Position numbers and translations under genes: made by a program
Shown: in pieces, positions 1-8,285 of the stretch
Layout of the letters: every line of letters begins with the position of its first letter
How positions within the stretch are numbered: position 1 is the stretch's first letter
The notes under the pieces: generated by a model
Database searches by the model: none
What the model was told of the DNA's origin: nothing
The model's input: only the letters and a program-made list of their open reading frames with translations
Assembly (NCBI GenBank): GCA_050260415.1
Contig: JBLNCE010000149.1
Coordinates: 1 to 51,227 of the forward strand
Direction: 5' to 3'
DNA from: JBLNCE01 sp050260415
GTDB lineage: Bacteria > Bacillota > UBA4882 > JAAYXC01
Length of the DNA stretch: 51,227 nucleotides

Positions 1-20
1 TTGGTTCCGGTCGCGGGATT

Positions 21-85
21 CCAAAGGGTGTGCGACCACACCCTTTGGTCCGGGAGGGTGCGGGAGGACGGATAGTGCCTCCCGC
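21..85. repeat. two hairpins at the left edge of the window
   Basis: Two inverted repeats lie back to back. The first has a perfect 12-bp stem (21-32 with 37-48) and a 4-nt loop. The second has an 8-bp stem (60-67 with 78-85) and a 10-nt loop. Neither is followed by a T-run, so they are not classic intrinsic terminators. No reading frame in 1-178 resembles the C-terminus of SpoIIIAD, which normally precedes spoIIIAE. Either the operon is broken here or the contig edge is misassembled. Confidence 0.6.
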
Positions 86-178
86 GACCCAGATTCGTTT
101 ACAGATGAAAGCTTATACGACTCTGCAAACCTGGTGTAGTAGTACAAGAGGAGGTCGCTTAAGTCGAAGATCTTACCC

Positions 179-1309
179 GTGATCGTGCTGGCTATGGCCA
201 CGGCGTTGGTACAGCCGGCAAGTACGCCGGGGCCGGTGGACCGGGTGGCCGAGGCGGAGTTGGCCGCGCTTGACACGCGTGGGCTGGAACAGTTTCTACA
301 GAGCCTCGACGCCGAGGTCCGGCCCTATCTACCCGAGTTCCGGCCTACGGTGACCAGGGGCGCCGGGCTCGACCCGGCCGTCTTTGGGAAGCAACTCCTA
401 GTCAAGCTGGCCCGCGAGTTGGCCTTGAACGCCCACCTGCTCGGGGAATTGGTCCTCCTGGCGGTGGTCTGCGTGCTCCTGGCCCATCTCGGAGGTGCTT
501 TCGCGGCGCAAAACGTGAGTCAACTGGCTTTTTACGTATGCTACCTGGTCATGATGGGCCTGGCCGCCAACAGTTTCTTCACCACGGTCAAGCTGGGACG
601 GGCCGCGGTCGGCGATATGGTCGGTCTCATGTACGCGCTCCTGCCCATGGTCTGCTCGCTGATGGCGGCGGTCGGAGCCACGGCGACCAGCGCGCTCCTC
701 AACCCGGCGGTACTCGGGGCCGTGGCGGCCATCAGCCGCATTGTGCAGGAAATCATCTTCCCGCTGGCGATCCTGATGGCGATCGTCACCCTCGTCGGCC
801 ATTTGTCGGAAGGCTTTTCCCTGTCCAAACTGGCCGGTCTGCTCCGCGACCTCACGGTCGGGGCCACCGGGGTCCTCCTGGCCGGTTTTGTAGGCCTCCT
901 GGTCATCAAAGGCGTGACGGCCGCCGCGGCGGACGGTGTCGGTCTGCGTACCGCCAAGTATGTTTCCGGCACCTTCGTGCCGATCGTGGGCAAGGGAATG
1001 TCGGACGCCATGGAAACCGTCGCGGGGTGTTCGCTCGTGCTCAAGAACGCCGTAGGCGGCTTCGGCGCGTGGGCCCTGGTCGCGCTGACCGCCTTTCCGT
1101 TGGTCAAGATCTTGGCCGTCGTGGCAATCTACCGCCTGGCGGCCGCGCTGGTGCAGCCGTTGGGTGAGACGCGGCTGGTGGAGGCCTTGAACGCCTTCGG
1201 TAATTGCTTCACCGTGCTGTTCGCGGTGACGGCCCTGATCGGGCTGGCATTCTTCCTGGGGCTGACGATCCTCGTCGCCCTGGGCAATTACGCCTATGTA
1301 CTGAGGTAA
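179..1309 (+). CDS. spoIIIAE: stage III sporulation protein AE
   Basis: A 376-aa polytopic membrane protein of the SpoIIIA-SpoIIQ channel that links mother cell and forespore after engulfment. A short N-terminal hydrophobic segment is followed by a soluble stretch (about residues 25-75) and then several long membrane helices with the Gly/Ala-rich loops typical of SpoIIIAE. It is followed directly by AF, AG and AH, which confirms the family. The start is uncertain. GTG 179 is the first usable codon, but the good ribosome site AAGAGGAGGT (146-155) is 23 nt upstream. The codons between them (from about 158) would add Lys residues in front of the hydrophobic stretch, making a better signal peptide, yet contain no standard start codon. 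A base error or rare start is possible. Confidence 0.93.
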   Translation: MIVLAMATALVQPASTPGPVDRVAEAELAALDTRGLEQFLQSLDAEVRPYLPEFRPTVTRGAGLDPAVFGKQLLVKLARELALNAHLLGELVLLAVVCVLLAHLGGAFAAQNVSQLAFYVCYLVMMGLAANSFFTTVKLGRAAVGDMVGLMYALLPMVCSLMAAVGATATSALLNPAVLGAVAAISRIVQEIIFPLAILMAIVTLVGHLSEGFSLSKLAGLLRDLTVGATGVLLAGFVGLLVIKGVTAAAADGVGLRTAKYVSGTFVPIVGKGMSDAMETVAGCSLVLKNAVGGFGAWALVALTAFPLVKILAVVAIYRLAAALVQPLGETRLVEALNAFGNCFTVLFAVTALIGLAFFLGLTILVALGNYAYVLR

Positions 1310-1315
1310 CCGCCG

Positions 1316-1807
1316 ATGACGATTCTGGGCGCTTGGCTGCGCAAGCTGGTCGGCACCGCCATCATTCTGGGCTTCCTGGAACTCATCCTTCCCGAGGGAG
1401 AGTTGCAGCGGTTTGCCCGGGTGGTGATGGGGCTGCTTGTCGTGCTGGTGCTGCTGCAACCCCTGGCGGCCATCCTTCGCCAGGATCTCCCCCTCGAGAG
1501 GGTGCTCGCGGCCCGGGACGAACCGGCGGGCGGCCGCAACGCGCAGCCCGCCGACGGGATCGTGGCGGCGGGTTTGTCCGCTTTGCAGGAAGCACGCCGC
1601 GCCGAACTGGAAAAATCGATCAGGGCCCTATGCGCCGAGGCGGCGGGAGTGCGGCTGTCCGCCGTCGACGTGGCGTTGGACGCGGACGGCATGCCGAAGA
1701 TCGCGGCCGGCGTGACCGGGGCCGCCGATGCGCGGCGGGTCAAACGGCTCATCGTTTCCCACTTCAATTTGCCTGAAGCGGCGGTAGAGGTGAACGTGGA
1801 TGAATGA
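1316..1807 (+). CDS. spoIIIAF: stage III sporulation protein AF
   Basis: A 163-aa protein with two N-terminal membrane segments (about residues 12-25 and 33-53) and a C-terminal soluble domain rich in Ala, Glu and Arg, the usual plan of SpoIIIAF. It is a membrane part of the mother-cell SpoIIIA complex. ATG 1316 lies 6 nt after spoIIIAE, and the gene overlaps spoIIIAG by 8 nt, so the operon is tightly coupled. The C-terminal half fits the ring-building fold known for AF and AG, but that is from family knowledge and not directly visible here. Confidence 0.92.
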   Translation: MTILGAWLRKLVGTAIILGFLELILPEGELQRFARVVMGLLVVLVLLQPLAAILRQDLPLERVLAARDEPAGGRNAQPADGIVAAGLSALQEARRAELEKSIRALCAEAAGVRLSAVDVALDADGMPKIAAGVTGAADARRVKRLIVSHFNLPEAAVEVNVDE

Positions 1808-2417
1808 GACGGGATCCTGGCGGTTGCCGGCGGGTGTGGAACAATGGTTGGCGCCCCTCCTGCGTGGTTCCAAACGCAAATGGGTCGTTTATCTGTGCGG
1901 TATCGCCATGTTCGGCCTGGCGATCCTGGTACTGACGAGGCCGGCCGCCACACCCGCCCCCGCCGTGTCCGCCCTGCGGACGCCCGCGGCGGATGAGACG
2001 GCGACGGCGCAAGGGGACGGGGATCGCCTGGCGCGTGAACTGGCTGGGATTCTCGGCCGGATCGCGGGGGCGGGTAAAGTCGAGGTGCGTCTAGCGCTGG
2101 TCTCCTCGACCGCCAGCACATGGGAGCAAAATCAACGCTTGACCCGCCGGACGGTTGAGGATCGGGCGCAGGATGGCGGTGTACAGGTAACCAGCGAAGA
2201 AACGGAAGAAACCACGCTGGCGCTGGTCCGGCGCCCGGACGGCAGCGAGGCGCCGGTGGAACGGGAAAAAACCGCCGCCAAGGTCGCCGGAGCGATCATC
2301 GTCGCCGACGGGGCAAGAGACCCCCGGGTCCGGACGGAGCTGGCGCGCGCCGGGGCCGCTTTTCTCCGCATCGGCTTGCACCGGGTCATGGTCTTTCCGC
2401 GGGAGGAGGGTCTATGA
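1800..2417 (+). CDS. spoIIIAG: stage III sporulation protein AG
   Basis: A 205-aa single-pass membrane protein. The membrane helix is at about residues 29-45. A Pro/Ala-rich linker follows, then a ring-building domain that ends in the conserved block around 'GAIIVADGARDPRVR'. In B. subtilis AG forms a large ring in the intermembrane space opposite forespore SpoIIQ. It overlaps AF upstream and AH downstream (ATGA-type overlap), so all four genes are probably translated from one mRNA under sigma-E. The promoter is not in the window. Confidence 0.94.
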   Translation: MNETGSWRLPAGVEQWLAPLLRGSKRKWVVYLCGIAMFGLAILVLTRPAATPAPAVSALRTPAADETATAQGDGDRLARELAGILGRIAGAGKVEVRLALVSSTASTWEQNQRLTRRTVEDRAQDGGVQVTSEETEETTLALVRRPDGSEAPVEREKTAAKVAGAIIVADGARDPRVRTELARAGAAFLRIGLHRVMVFPREEGL

Positions 2418-2935
2418 TGCCGTTTATTCGCGCCTCGCATCTGAAGATCCTGGCCTTTCTCTGCCTGATGAGCCTGGGCACGCTATCGGCTTGGCGCGGG
2501 GGTTGTGAACGGCCTGAAACGCAGACGCTGGTGAATGCGCCGGTGGCGGCTCAAGTCCTGCTGCCCCCGGCGGACGAGGCGGCTGTCACGGATTCTATGG
2601 CGCAATATCGCCTGGCCCGCGACATGGAACTCAGCCGGCGAAACGAAGCTTTGCTGCGCCTGCTCGAGGCTGCCCGAACGGACGAGACGGTCCGCGGCGA
2701 GGCGGAGAAGGAGCTCTGGCGATTGACGAGGATCGAGGCCGCCGAACACGAGGCCGAAGCCGTCTTGGCGATGCAGGGCTGGCCGGAGGCGGCCGTCACG
2801 ATCGTGGGCGACGAGGCGGCCGTCGTCGTGTCCGGAAACGGTTTGACCGAGATTGAAGCGGCCGCGATCGGCCGCCTGGTGGCCAAGGCGACGGGCGTCG
2901 ATGAGTCGGCCGTACGGATCCTCGAACGCCGGTAG
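2414..2935 (+). CDS. spoIIIAH: stage III sporulation protein AH
   Basis: A 173-aa protein with one N-terminal signal anchor (about residues 8-26), a helical region rich in Arg and Glu (about 65-115) and a C-terminal ring domain ending in 'GVDESAVRILERR'. This is the SpoIIIAH layout, in which the outside domain binds forespore SpoIIQ. It overlaps spoIIIAG by 4 nt. The middle is diverged from the B. subtilis protein, so the call rests on architecture and position as much as on sequence. Confidence 0.85.
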   Translation: MMPFIRASHLKILAFLCLMSLGTLSAWRGGCERPETQTLVNAPVAAQVLLPPADEAAVTDSMAQYRLARDMELSRRNEALLRLLEAARTDETVRGEAEKELWRLTRIEAAEHEAEAVLAMQGWPEAAVTIVGDEAAVVVSGNGLTEIEAAAIGRLVAKATGVDESAVRILERR

Positions 2936-2960
2936 AGGTGAAAGGCCGATCAGCGCGCTC

Positions 2961-3479
2961 GTGCGCCTGATCGTGTTCTTGAAGCGGGCGGGCCATCCCC
3001 GCCTATTTCATGCCGATTCGGGGAAGCTAAATACACCTCGGGAATTCACCGAGGATGGTGCCGCCATTCTCTGGGAGGGTGCTCCAATCGCCAGACTGGT
3101 CGGAAACCTCGTCATCACGGAACTTCGCTGTACAGGGGAGTTCAAATTCAAGCCGACGGGCGGTCTCGTCCTCACTGAACTCCACGGCCAAGGGATGCTG
3201 CAGGCGGAATTGCGGACGGGCCCTTTGCGGGTACCGCTCAGAACGAGGCTGCGCCTGGAAGGCCGCGGGCCGGCCTTGAGCCTTCGTCCCTTGGAAGGCG
3301 CCGGCTTGCTCTGGGTGCTCGGCCCGTTCTTGCGAAGGCTTTGTACGGGTGAAGCAGCCTGGCGGCTATACGGGAGCGAAATCCAGGTCGATCTCGGCAG
3401 AGCAACGGACGGCCGCGTGCGGCTGGCGGGAGGCGGGAATCCTTCTATGGCGCGCCCGGAGGGAATAAAATGGCGATGA
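2961..3479 (+). CDS. uncharacterised protein, possibly DUF2993/LmeA-like
   Basis: I do not recognise this 172-aa protein with confidence. GTG 2961 is the chosen start, with an AGGTGAAAGG ribosome site at 2936-2945; GTG 2973 is an alternative. The protein has no clear membrane helix. Its middle is made of short alternating beta-like stretches ('PLRVPLRTRLRLEGRG') followed by a turn and 'EIQVDLGRATDGRVRL', which loosely recalls DUF2993 proteins. It begins 25 nt after spoIIIAH, so it may be read with the sporulation operon. Function unknown. Confidence 0.55.
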   Translation: MRLIVFLKRAGHPRLFHADSGKLNTPREFTEDGAAILWEGAPIARLVGNLVITELRCTGEFKFKPTGGLVLTELHGQGMLQAELRTGPLRVPLRTRLRLEGRGPALSLRPLEGAGLLWVLGPFLRRLCTGEAAWRLYGSEIQVDLGRATDGRVRLAGGGNPSMARPEGIKWR

Positions 3480-3500
3480 AACGAAGAGGGGGTCTAGCGC

Positions 3501-3770
3501 ATGCGCGAACGTACACCGATGGTCTGGCGCAATCTGGCCCTCTTGTACCTGGCGATCCTGCTCGTCATGACGACCTGGGGCGAGACCAGCCGCTTATTGC
3601 ATACCGGGACCCGGCCGGCGGCCGCCGCGGCCGAATCAGGGCGACGGGGCCCATTTTTCCTCGAGAGTCTGGGACTGTGGCCCCAGGGGAGCAGACCCTG
3701 GCGCCGCTGCCTGCAATTGGGACTGCCGGGCCTGTCCCTGATGCAATCGGAAAAGTCCACCCTCTACTAG
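3501..3770 (+). CDS. small single-pass membrane protein, unknown
   Basis: An 89-aa hypothetical protein. ATG 3501 is preceded by a purine-rich ribosome site (AAGAGGGGG, about 3484-3492). The N-terminus has a hydrophobic helix (about residues 10-25) after 'RERTPMVWR', so it is probably a signal anchor with a short Arg- and Gly-rich tail outside. I recognise no family. A second anchored reading frame begins almost at once, so the two could be separate genes or one gene with a frame error near 3770. Confidence 0.45.
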   Translation: MRERTPMVWRNLALLYLAILLVMTTWGETSRLLHTGTRPAAAAAESGRRGPFFLESLGLWPQGSRPWRRCLQLGLPGLSLMQSEKSTLY

Positions 3771-3772
3771 AC

Positions 3773-4105
3773 TTGACCCGGCGCCTCGCTTTCAGCGCCG
3801 CCTGCCTGCTCCTCTTCCTATTATTCCTCTCCGCGCTCGCCCGTGTGAGCCACGAATGGAGCGAGCTCACGGGACAGCCATACCCGCCTCCTTTTGCCTT
3901 CGAAACCCGCCAAGATTGCGCCGTCCTGCACGTCTATGACACAAAGGTCGAGGTGCGGATCCCCCGCCGGACGCTGGCACGCGTTACCCGTTGGACGAGA
4001 TCCGGCCTGGAAAACGCATGCCGATGGGTTGTCAGCCGATGGGGCGCCTGTCGCGAAAGGCAGATCCCCGGCTGGCCCGGCCGTTTGGCCGGCCCGGCGG
4101 AATGA
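3773..4105 (+). CDS. small single-pass membrane protein, unknown
   Basis: A 110-aa hypothetical protein in the next frame, starting at a TTG with no obvious ribosome site. A strong hydrophobic helix (about residues 6-24, 'AACLLLFLLFLSALARV') is followed by a soluble region with 'CAVLHVYDTKVEVRIPRR', which looks like a real folded segment and not frame noise. The missing ribosome site and the 2-nt gap to the previous gene suggest translational coupling or a sequence error that splits one longer protein. Function unknown. Confidence 0.4.
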   Translation: MTRRLAFSAACLLLFLLFLSALARVSHEWSELTGQPYPPPFAFETRQDCAVLHVYDTKVEVRIPRRTLARVTRWTRSGLENACRWVVSRWGACRERQIPGWPGRLAGPAE

Positions 4106-4393
4106 GATCGCGCGCCTGAAGCTTCCTTCGCGGCAAACCGGTGCCCTCTGCGTCCAGAAGGGTTCTTTGGTGTGCCCCGCGTTTCCGCGCACGATCGCCG
4201 TTTCGCCGGACATGTGGTTCCGTTATAAAGACGTGGCATATATTGTACGTTCAAAGAGGAGGAAATCCGCTGATCCTGGTGAATATAAGCCAGCAGTTTT
4301 CCGCGGCTGGACGCGCGCGGCAGTATTTCCACCAGTGGATGGCGCATATCCATGCGGCTGGATGAGAATCCGCACAAGGAGCGCGAATAGATT
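4106..4393 (+). other. gap before murJ with a possible small peptide gene
   Basis: No sizeable gene is seen. There is an AT-rich patch at about 4220-4252 that could hold a promoter (TATATT as a -10), though the -35 is poor. A very good ribosome site AAAGAGGAGG lies at 4253-4262. The frame after it could encode about 28 residues from GTG 4279 to the stop at 4365. Nothing supports the peptide beyond the ribosome site. Confidence 0.25.
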
Positions 4394-5992
4394 TTGCCAA
4401 CGGATCGCCGGGTCGCCCGGGCGGCGGGCTTGATTGCCGCTCTTACCTTGTTCAGCCGGTTACTGGGCTTTGTGCGCGAGTCCCTGGCTGGGCGGCTGTT
4501 CAGCAGGTTGGAGACGGACGCGTATTTTGCCGCCTTCGCCGTCCCCGACTTCATGTATTACCTGCTCGTCGGCGGCGCGTTGAGCGCGGCTTTCATCCCC
4601 GTCTTCACCGAGTACCTGGCGCGCGGCGAGGAGAAAGAGGGATGGCGTGCCGCGAGCACTTTCATCAACACGGTCGTGTTGTTGCTGGTGGTCTTCGCCG
4701 GGGCGGGCATGCTGTTTGCCGGACCGATCGGCCGTCTCGAGGCGCCGCTTTTCTCCGGTTCGAAGCTGGCGCTGGTCTCCCAACTGACGCGGATTATGTT
4801 CTCGTCCGTCGCCATGTTGGCCATGGCCGGGCTGCTCTCCGGGGTTTTATATTCCTATCAGGTTTTTCTCACCCCATCCCTGGGGCCGGTGGTCTATAAC
4901 ATCGGTATCATCGCGGGCGCGTTCTTTCTCGGGAACCGTTTCGGCATCAAGGGCATGGCGGCCGGCGTGGTATCCGGCGCCGCGGCCAGTCTGGCTTTGC
5001 AGATCTGGTCGGTGTGGCGGCGACGACCGGCTTACCGCCCCTTTTTCTTTGACTTCCGCCATCCCGGTTTCGTACGCATGCTCTGGCTGCTGCTTCCGGC
5101 CCTCTTCGGCCTATCCGCCACGCAGCTGAATATCCTCTTCACCAACATGATGGCTTCGGGCCTCCCCGAGGGGAGCATCTCCGCCCTCCGCTGGGCCAAC
5201 CGGTTGATCCAGCTGCCGCTCGGGATCTTCGCCGCGGCCATCGGCACCGCTTTCTTTCCGGCCATGGCGCGCGCGGTCGCCGAGGACAAGATGGATTCTT
5301 ACCGGGAGACTTTCTCCCTTGGCCTGCGCGCCATCCTCTTCGTTACGATCCCCGCCGCCGTCGGCCTGGCGGTTCTGCGTTATCCCGTGATCCGCCTGCT
5401 TTTTGAGGGGCAGAGATTCTCGGCTCACGACACCAGCTTGACCGCCTATGCTCTTGCCTTCTATTGCCTGGGGATGTTTGCCCATGCCGCGATCCTGATT
5501 CTGCCCCGCGCCTTCTATGCGCTCCAGGATACCAGGACGCCCGTCGTGGTTACCGCCGGCACCGTGGCGATCAGCCTGCTGCTGAACCTGATCTTCCTTC
5601 GTTTCACGCAGCTCGGGCACGGCGGCTTGGCCCTGTCGTTCTCCATCATGGGGATCCTGAATATGGCGTCCCTGCTATACTTCCTGCGCAAGAAGGTCGG
5701 CCGCGTGGGCGGGCGCTCGATCTTGCGCACGGCCGGCCTGTCCACCTTGGCGAGCCTGGCCATGGGCGCGCTCATTCTGGCGGTCGATCGGCTCCTGGCG
5801 GGCGCATCGTTTCTCGCCGGACACCGTCCGCTCGTGGCCGCCGGAGTCGAGGTCGCGGTCGGCATGGCGATCGGCCTGGCCGCCTACGGTATTCTGGCCT
5901 ATCTGCTCAAGATGGAGGAGGTGCGGGTGCTCTTGGGCCTCGTCAAGCACCGCCTGCGCCGCGCGCGGAGCGCACCGGAGGGGGCGTCATGA
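4394..5992 (+). CDS. murJ: lipid II flippase MurJ
   Basis: A 532-aa polytopic membrane protein of the MVF/MOP family that flips lipid II across the membrane for peptidoglycan synthesis. The N-terminus carries the family hallmark 'LTLFSRLLGFVRE', followed by 'AYFAAFAVPDFMYYLLVGGA'. Conserved 'GLPEGSISALRWANRL' and 'LPRAFYALQDTRTP' blocks follow. About 14 membrane helices and the usual length. TTG 4394 is preceded by AAGGAG (4377-4382), 11 nt away. It overlaps the LysE-type gene by 4 nt. Beside spoIIIA it may serve spore cortex or general wall synthesis; this is inference. Confidence 0.95.
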   Translation: MPTDRRVARAAGLIAALTLFSRLLGFVRESLAGRLFSRLETDAYFAAFAVPDFMYYLLVGGALSAAFIPVFTEYLARGEEKEGWRAASTFINTVVLLLVVFAGAGMLFAGPIGRLEAPLFSGSKLALVSQLTRIMFSSVAMLAMAGLLSGVLYSYQVFLTPSLGPVVYNIGIIAGAFFLGNRFGIKGMAAGVVSGAAASLALQIWSVWRRRPAYRPFFFDFRHPGFVRMLWLLLPALFGLSATQLNILFTNMMASGLPEGSISALRWANRLIQLPLGIFAAAIGTAFFPAMARAVAEDKMDSYRETFSLGLRAILFVTIPAAVGLAVLRYPVIRLLFEGQRFSAHDTSLTAYALAFYCLGMFAHAAILILPRAFYALQDTRTPVVVTAGTVAISLLLNLIFLRFTQLGHGGLALSFSIMGILNMASLLYFLRKKVGRVGGRSILRTAGLSTLASLAMGALILAVDRLLAGASFLAGHRPLVAAGVEVAVGMAIGLAAYGILAYLLKMEEVRVLLGLVKHRLRRARSAPEGAS

Positions 5993-6660
5993 ACGCCGCG
6001 CAGCTCTTCGTGACCGCCCTCATCGTGGGATTTAGCGGCGCCATGATGCCCGGTCCCTTGCTGACCCTGAACATAGAGGAGAGCATGCGCCGCGGGGCTC
6101 TGACCGGTCCCATGCTGGTTTTTGGACATGCGCTGCTTGAGTTGACTCTGATCGTGGCCATCCTTTTCGGGTTCGGGCGGATTCTGGGCCTCGGCGCGGT
6201 CAAAGGGGCCATCGGCCTGGCCGGGGGGGTCGTGCTGCTCTGGATGGCCTGCGGCATGCTCCGTGAAGCCAAGGGGAGCCTTAGCCTGGATGGCCAAGAA
6301 CGGACGGAGCGCCGGGGTATGCCTCCCGTCATGGCCGGGGCCGTGATCTCGTTTGCCAATCCGTACTGGTCCGTCTGGTGGGCCACGGTGGGTCTGACTT
6401 ACCTGACGCGCGCCCGCGAACTGGCCTTTTATGGCGTGGGCCTCTTTTTTATGGGCCATATCCTGGCCGACCTGACCTGGTACAGCGCCGTTTCGTTTGC
6501 CGTGGCGCGCGGGCGGAAGCTTTTCTCCGACCGGGTCTACCGCGGCATCATCTTCGTCTGCGGGCTCTTCCTGATCTATGTGGGGCTCTGGTTCATCGAC
6601 TCGGCCTTCGGCTTCCTCGGCCTGCGGCAGCCGTCTTCTTTTATAAGGCTTATGTTCTAG
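5989..6660 (+). CDS. LysE/RhtB-type transporter
   Basis: A 223-aa membrane protein with about six helices and the LysE-family N-terminus, including 'GFSGAMMPGPLLTLNI' (residues about 14-29). A 'SFANPYWSVWW' block lies near the middle. Members export amino acids or related small molecules; the substrate here cannot be told. ATG 5989 overlaps the murJ stop (ATGA), so the two are translationally coupled. Confidence 0.85.
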   Translation: MNAAQLFVTALIVGFSGAMMPGPLLTLNIEESMRRGALTGPMLVFGHALLELTLIVAILFGFGRILGLGAVKGAIGLAGGVVLLWMACGMLREAKGSLSLDGQERTERRGMPPVMAGAVISFANPYWSVWWATVGLTYLTRARELAFYGVGLFFMGHILADLTWYSAVSFAVARGRKLFSDRVYRGIIFVCGLFLIYVGLWFIDSAFGFLGLRQPSSFIRLMF

Positions 6661-6672
6661 GGGGATTACAGT

Positions 6673-7458
6673 TTGCTCCGCCATGATTTCCACCTGCACA
6701 CCCGCTTCTCCGCCGACAGCATGGGCGAGCCCCGGGATTACTGCCTCCGGGCGATCGAGCGCGGTTACCGCGCAATTTGCTTCACGGACCATGCCGACTT
6801 CGAGCGGACGGATCTGGGCTACGGTTTCTTTGCCTACGAGCGCTACCGCCGGGCGGTCATGGCCTGCCGGGAGGAGTTCGGGGACCGGCTGGCCGTGGGT
6901 TTCGGGGTGGAGATCGATTATCACCATGCATGGGAGGACGAGATCCGGGAGTTCCTGCGGGACAAGGAATTCGACCTGATCCTGGGCAGCGTCCATTACC
7001 TCGGCCGCCATATGCTGGTCATGGAGGAGGAGGCCTTCGCCGGCTTGACGCAGCGTGAGGTCTACGAGGAATACTTCGGCGAGGTCCTGCGCCTGGCCCG
7101 GTCGGGGCTCTGCCAGTGCCTGGCCCACCTGGACGTGATCGAGCGCCGGGGGGCCAAGGTCTATGGGCCCTATGACGCCACGGCCTACCTCGACTGCCTG
7201 TCGCCGATCTTCACCGCCGCGGTCGAGCGGGAACTGGCTCTGGAAATCAATCTCTCCGGCTACCATCAGGGCCTCGGTAAGCCGACCCCCGCGCTGGAGG
7301 TGGTGGACCTCTACCGGGCGGCGGGCGGCCGGCTCATCACCATCGGCTCGGACGCGCACAAGGCCGACCGGGCCTGCCCGGATCGTCCCGAGGTCTGGGA
7401 ATACATCGATCGACACGATTTGGTCCTCTGGGAGCCGGAGAAAGGTTTCTGGGCGTGA
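6673..7458 (+). CDS. PHP-domain phosphatase, copy 1 (histidinol-phosphatase-like)
   Basis: A 261-aa PHP-superfamily metal hydrolase. Visible metal-site motifs are 'HDFHLHTRFSAD' at the N-terminus, 'CFTDHAD' near residue 37, a 'GVEIDYH' Glu, 'GSVHYL', 'LAHLDV' and 'IGSDAHK' near the C-terminus. The length fits HisJ/YtvP-type histidinol-phosphate phosphatases, but no other his gene is near, so the substrate is open. TTG 6673 follows an AGGGGG ribosome site. It is followed by a close paralogue that overlaps it by 4 nt. Confidence 0.85.
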   Translation: MLRHDFHLHTRFSADSMGEPRDYCLRAIERGYRAICFTDHADFERTDLGYGFFAYERYRRAVMACREEFGDRLAVGFGVEIDYHHAWEDEIREFLRDKEFDLILGSVHYLGRHMLVMEEEAFAGLTQREVYEEYFGEVLRLARSGLCQCLAHLDVIERRGAKVYGPYDATAYLDCLSPIFTAAVERELALEINLSGYHQGLGKPTPALEVVDLYRAAGGRLITIGSDAHKADRACPDRPEVWEYIDRHDLVLWEPEKGFWA

Positions 7459-8285
7459 CGAAGATGCTTCGACATGACTTCCACCTGCACACCCATTTTT
7501 CCGCTGAATGCGTGGACGAGCCGCGCGCTTACTGCCTGCAGGCGATCGACTACGGCTACCGGGCGATCTGCTTCACCGACCACGCGGACGTGGGACGGTC
7601 TCTCCTCTGCCGGGATGTATCCGTCTACGAACGTTACCGCCGGGCGGTGCTTACCTGCCGGGAAGAGTTCCGCGGCCGCCTGGCGGTGGGCTTCGGCGTG
7701 GAGATCGGCTATAATCACGCGGAGGAGGACAAGATCCGGGCTTTCCTCGCGGGGAAGGAATTCGACTACGTCCTGGGAAGCGTGCATCATCTGGGGGACC
7801 ACGTGCTGGTGACGGACGAGGGCTTCTTTGCCGGCCGGACGCAACGCGAGGCCTACGAGCGCTATTTCGCCGAAGTGCTGTGCCTGGTGGAATCCGGCCT
7901 CTGCCAGGGCCTGGCGCATCTGGACGTCATCGAACGCCGCGGCGCCAAGACCTATGGGCCGTACAACGCCGCGGAGTATATCGACTGCCTGGCGCCGATC
8001 CTCGCCGCAGCGGTCCGCCATGGGCTGGCGTTGGAGATCAACCTTTCCGGTTACCGCCAGGGCCTGGGCCGGCCGATCCCCGGCCGGGACGTGCTTGATC
8101 TTTATCTGAAAGCGGGCGGACGCCTGATCACGATGGGTTCGGACGGGCACAAGCCCATGCGGATCCTGCCCGACCGGCCGGAGATCATGGATTACGTGGA
8201 GGCTAACGGCTTCGCGCTCTGGGAGCCGTCGCCCGGTTTCTGGGATGCAATGGGCCAATTTGACGCCGCTGGCCGGTTGTGGTAG
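7455..8285 (+). CDS. PHP-domain phosphatase, copy 2
   Basis: A 276-aa paralogue of the preceding gene, matching at well over half of positions by eye and along its full length, so this is a tandem duplication. All metal motifs remain ('HDFHLHTHFSAE', 'CFTDHAD', 'GVEIGYNH', 'GSVHHL', 'LAHLDV', 'GSDGHK'). The last motif has Gly where copy 1 has Ala. GTG 7455 overlaps the stop of copy 1; ATG 7464 is an alternative start giving a better match to copy 1. The C-terminus is about 15 residues longer. Confidence 0.85.
   Translation: MTKMLRHDFHLHTHFSAECVDEPRAYCLQAIDYGYRAICFTDHADVGRSLLCRDVSVYERYRRAVLTCREEFRGRLAVGFGVEIGYNHAEEDKIRAFLAGKEFDYVLGSVHHLGDHVLVTDEGFFAGRTQREAYERYFAEVLCLVESGLCQGLAHLDVIERRGAKTYGPYNAAEYIDCLAPILAAAVRHGLALEINLSGYRQGLGRPIPGRDVLDLYLKAGGRLITMGSDGHKPMRILPDRPEIMDYVEANGFALWEPSPGFWDAMGQFDAAGRLW

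Noticed and set aside
5899..7416. 505-codon minus-strand frame across the LysE and PHP genes
   Set aside because: Composition rich in His, Gln and Arg, typical of an antisense shadow. The + strand genes have clear motifs.
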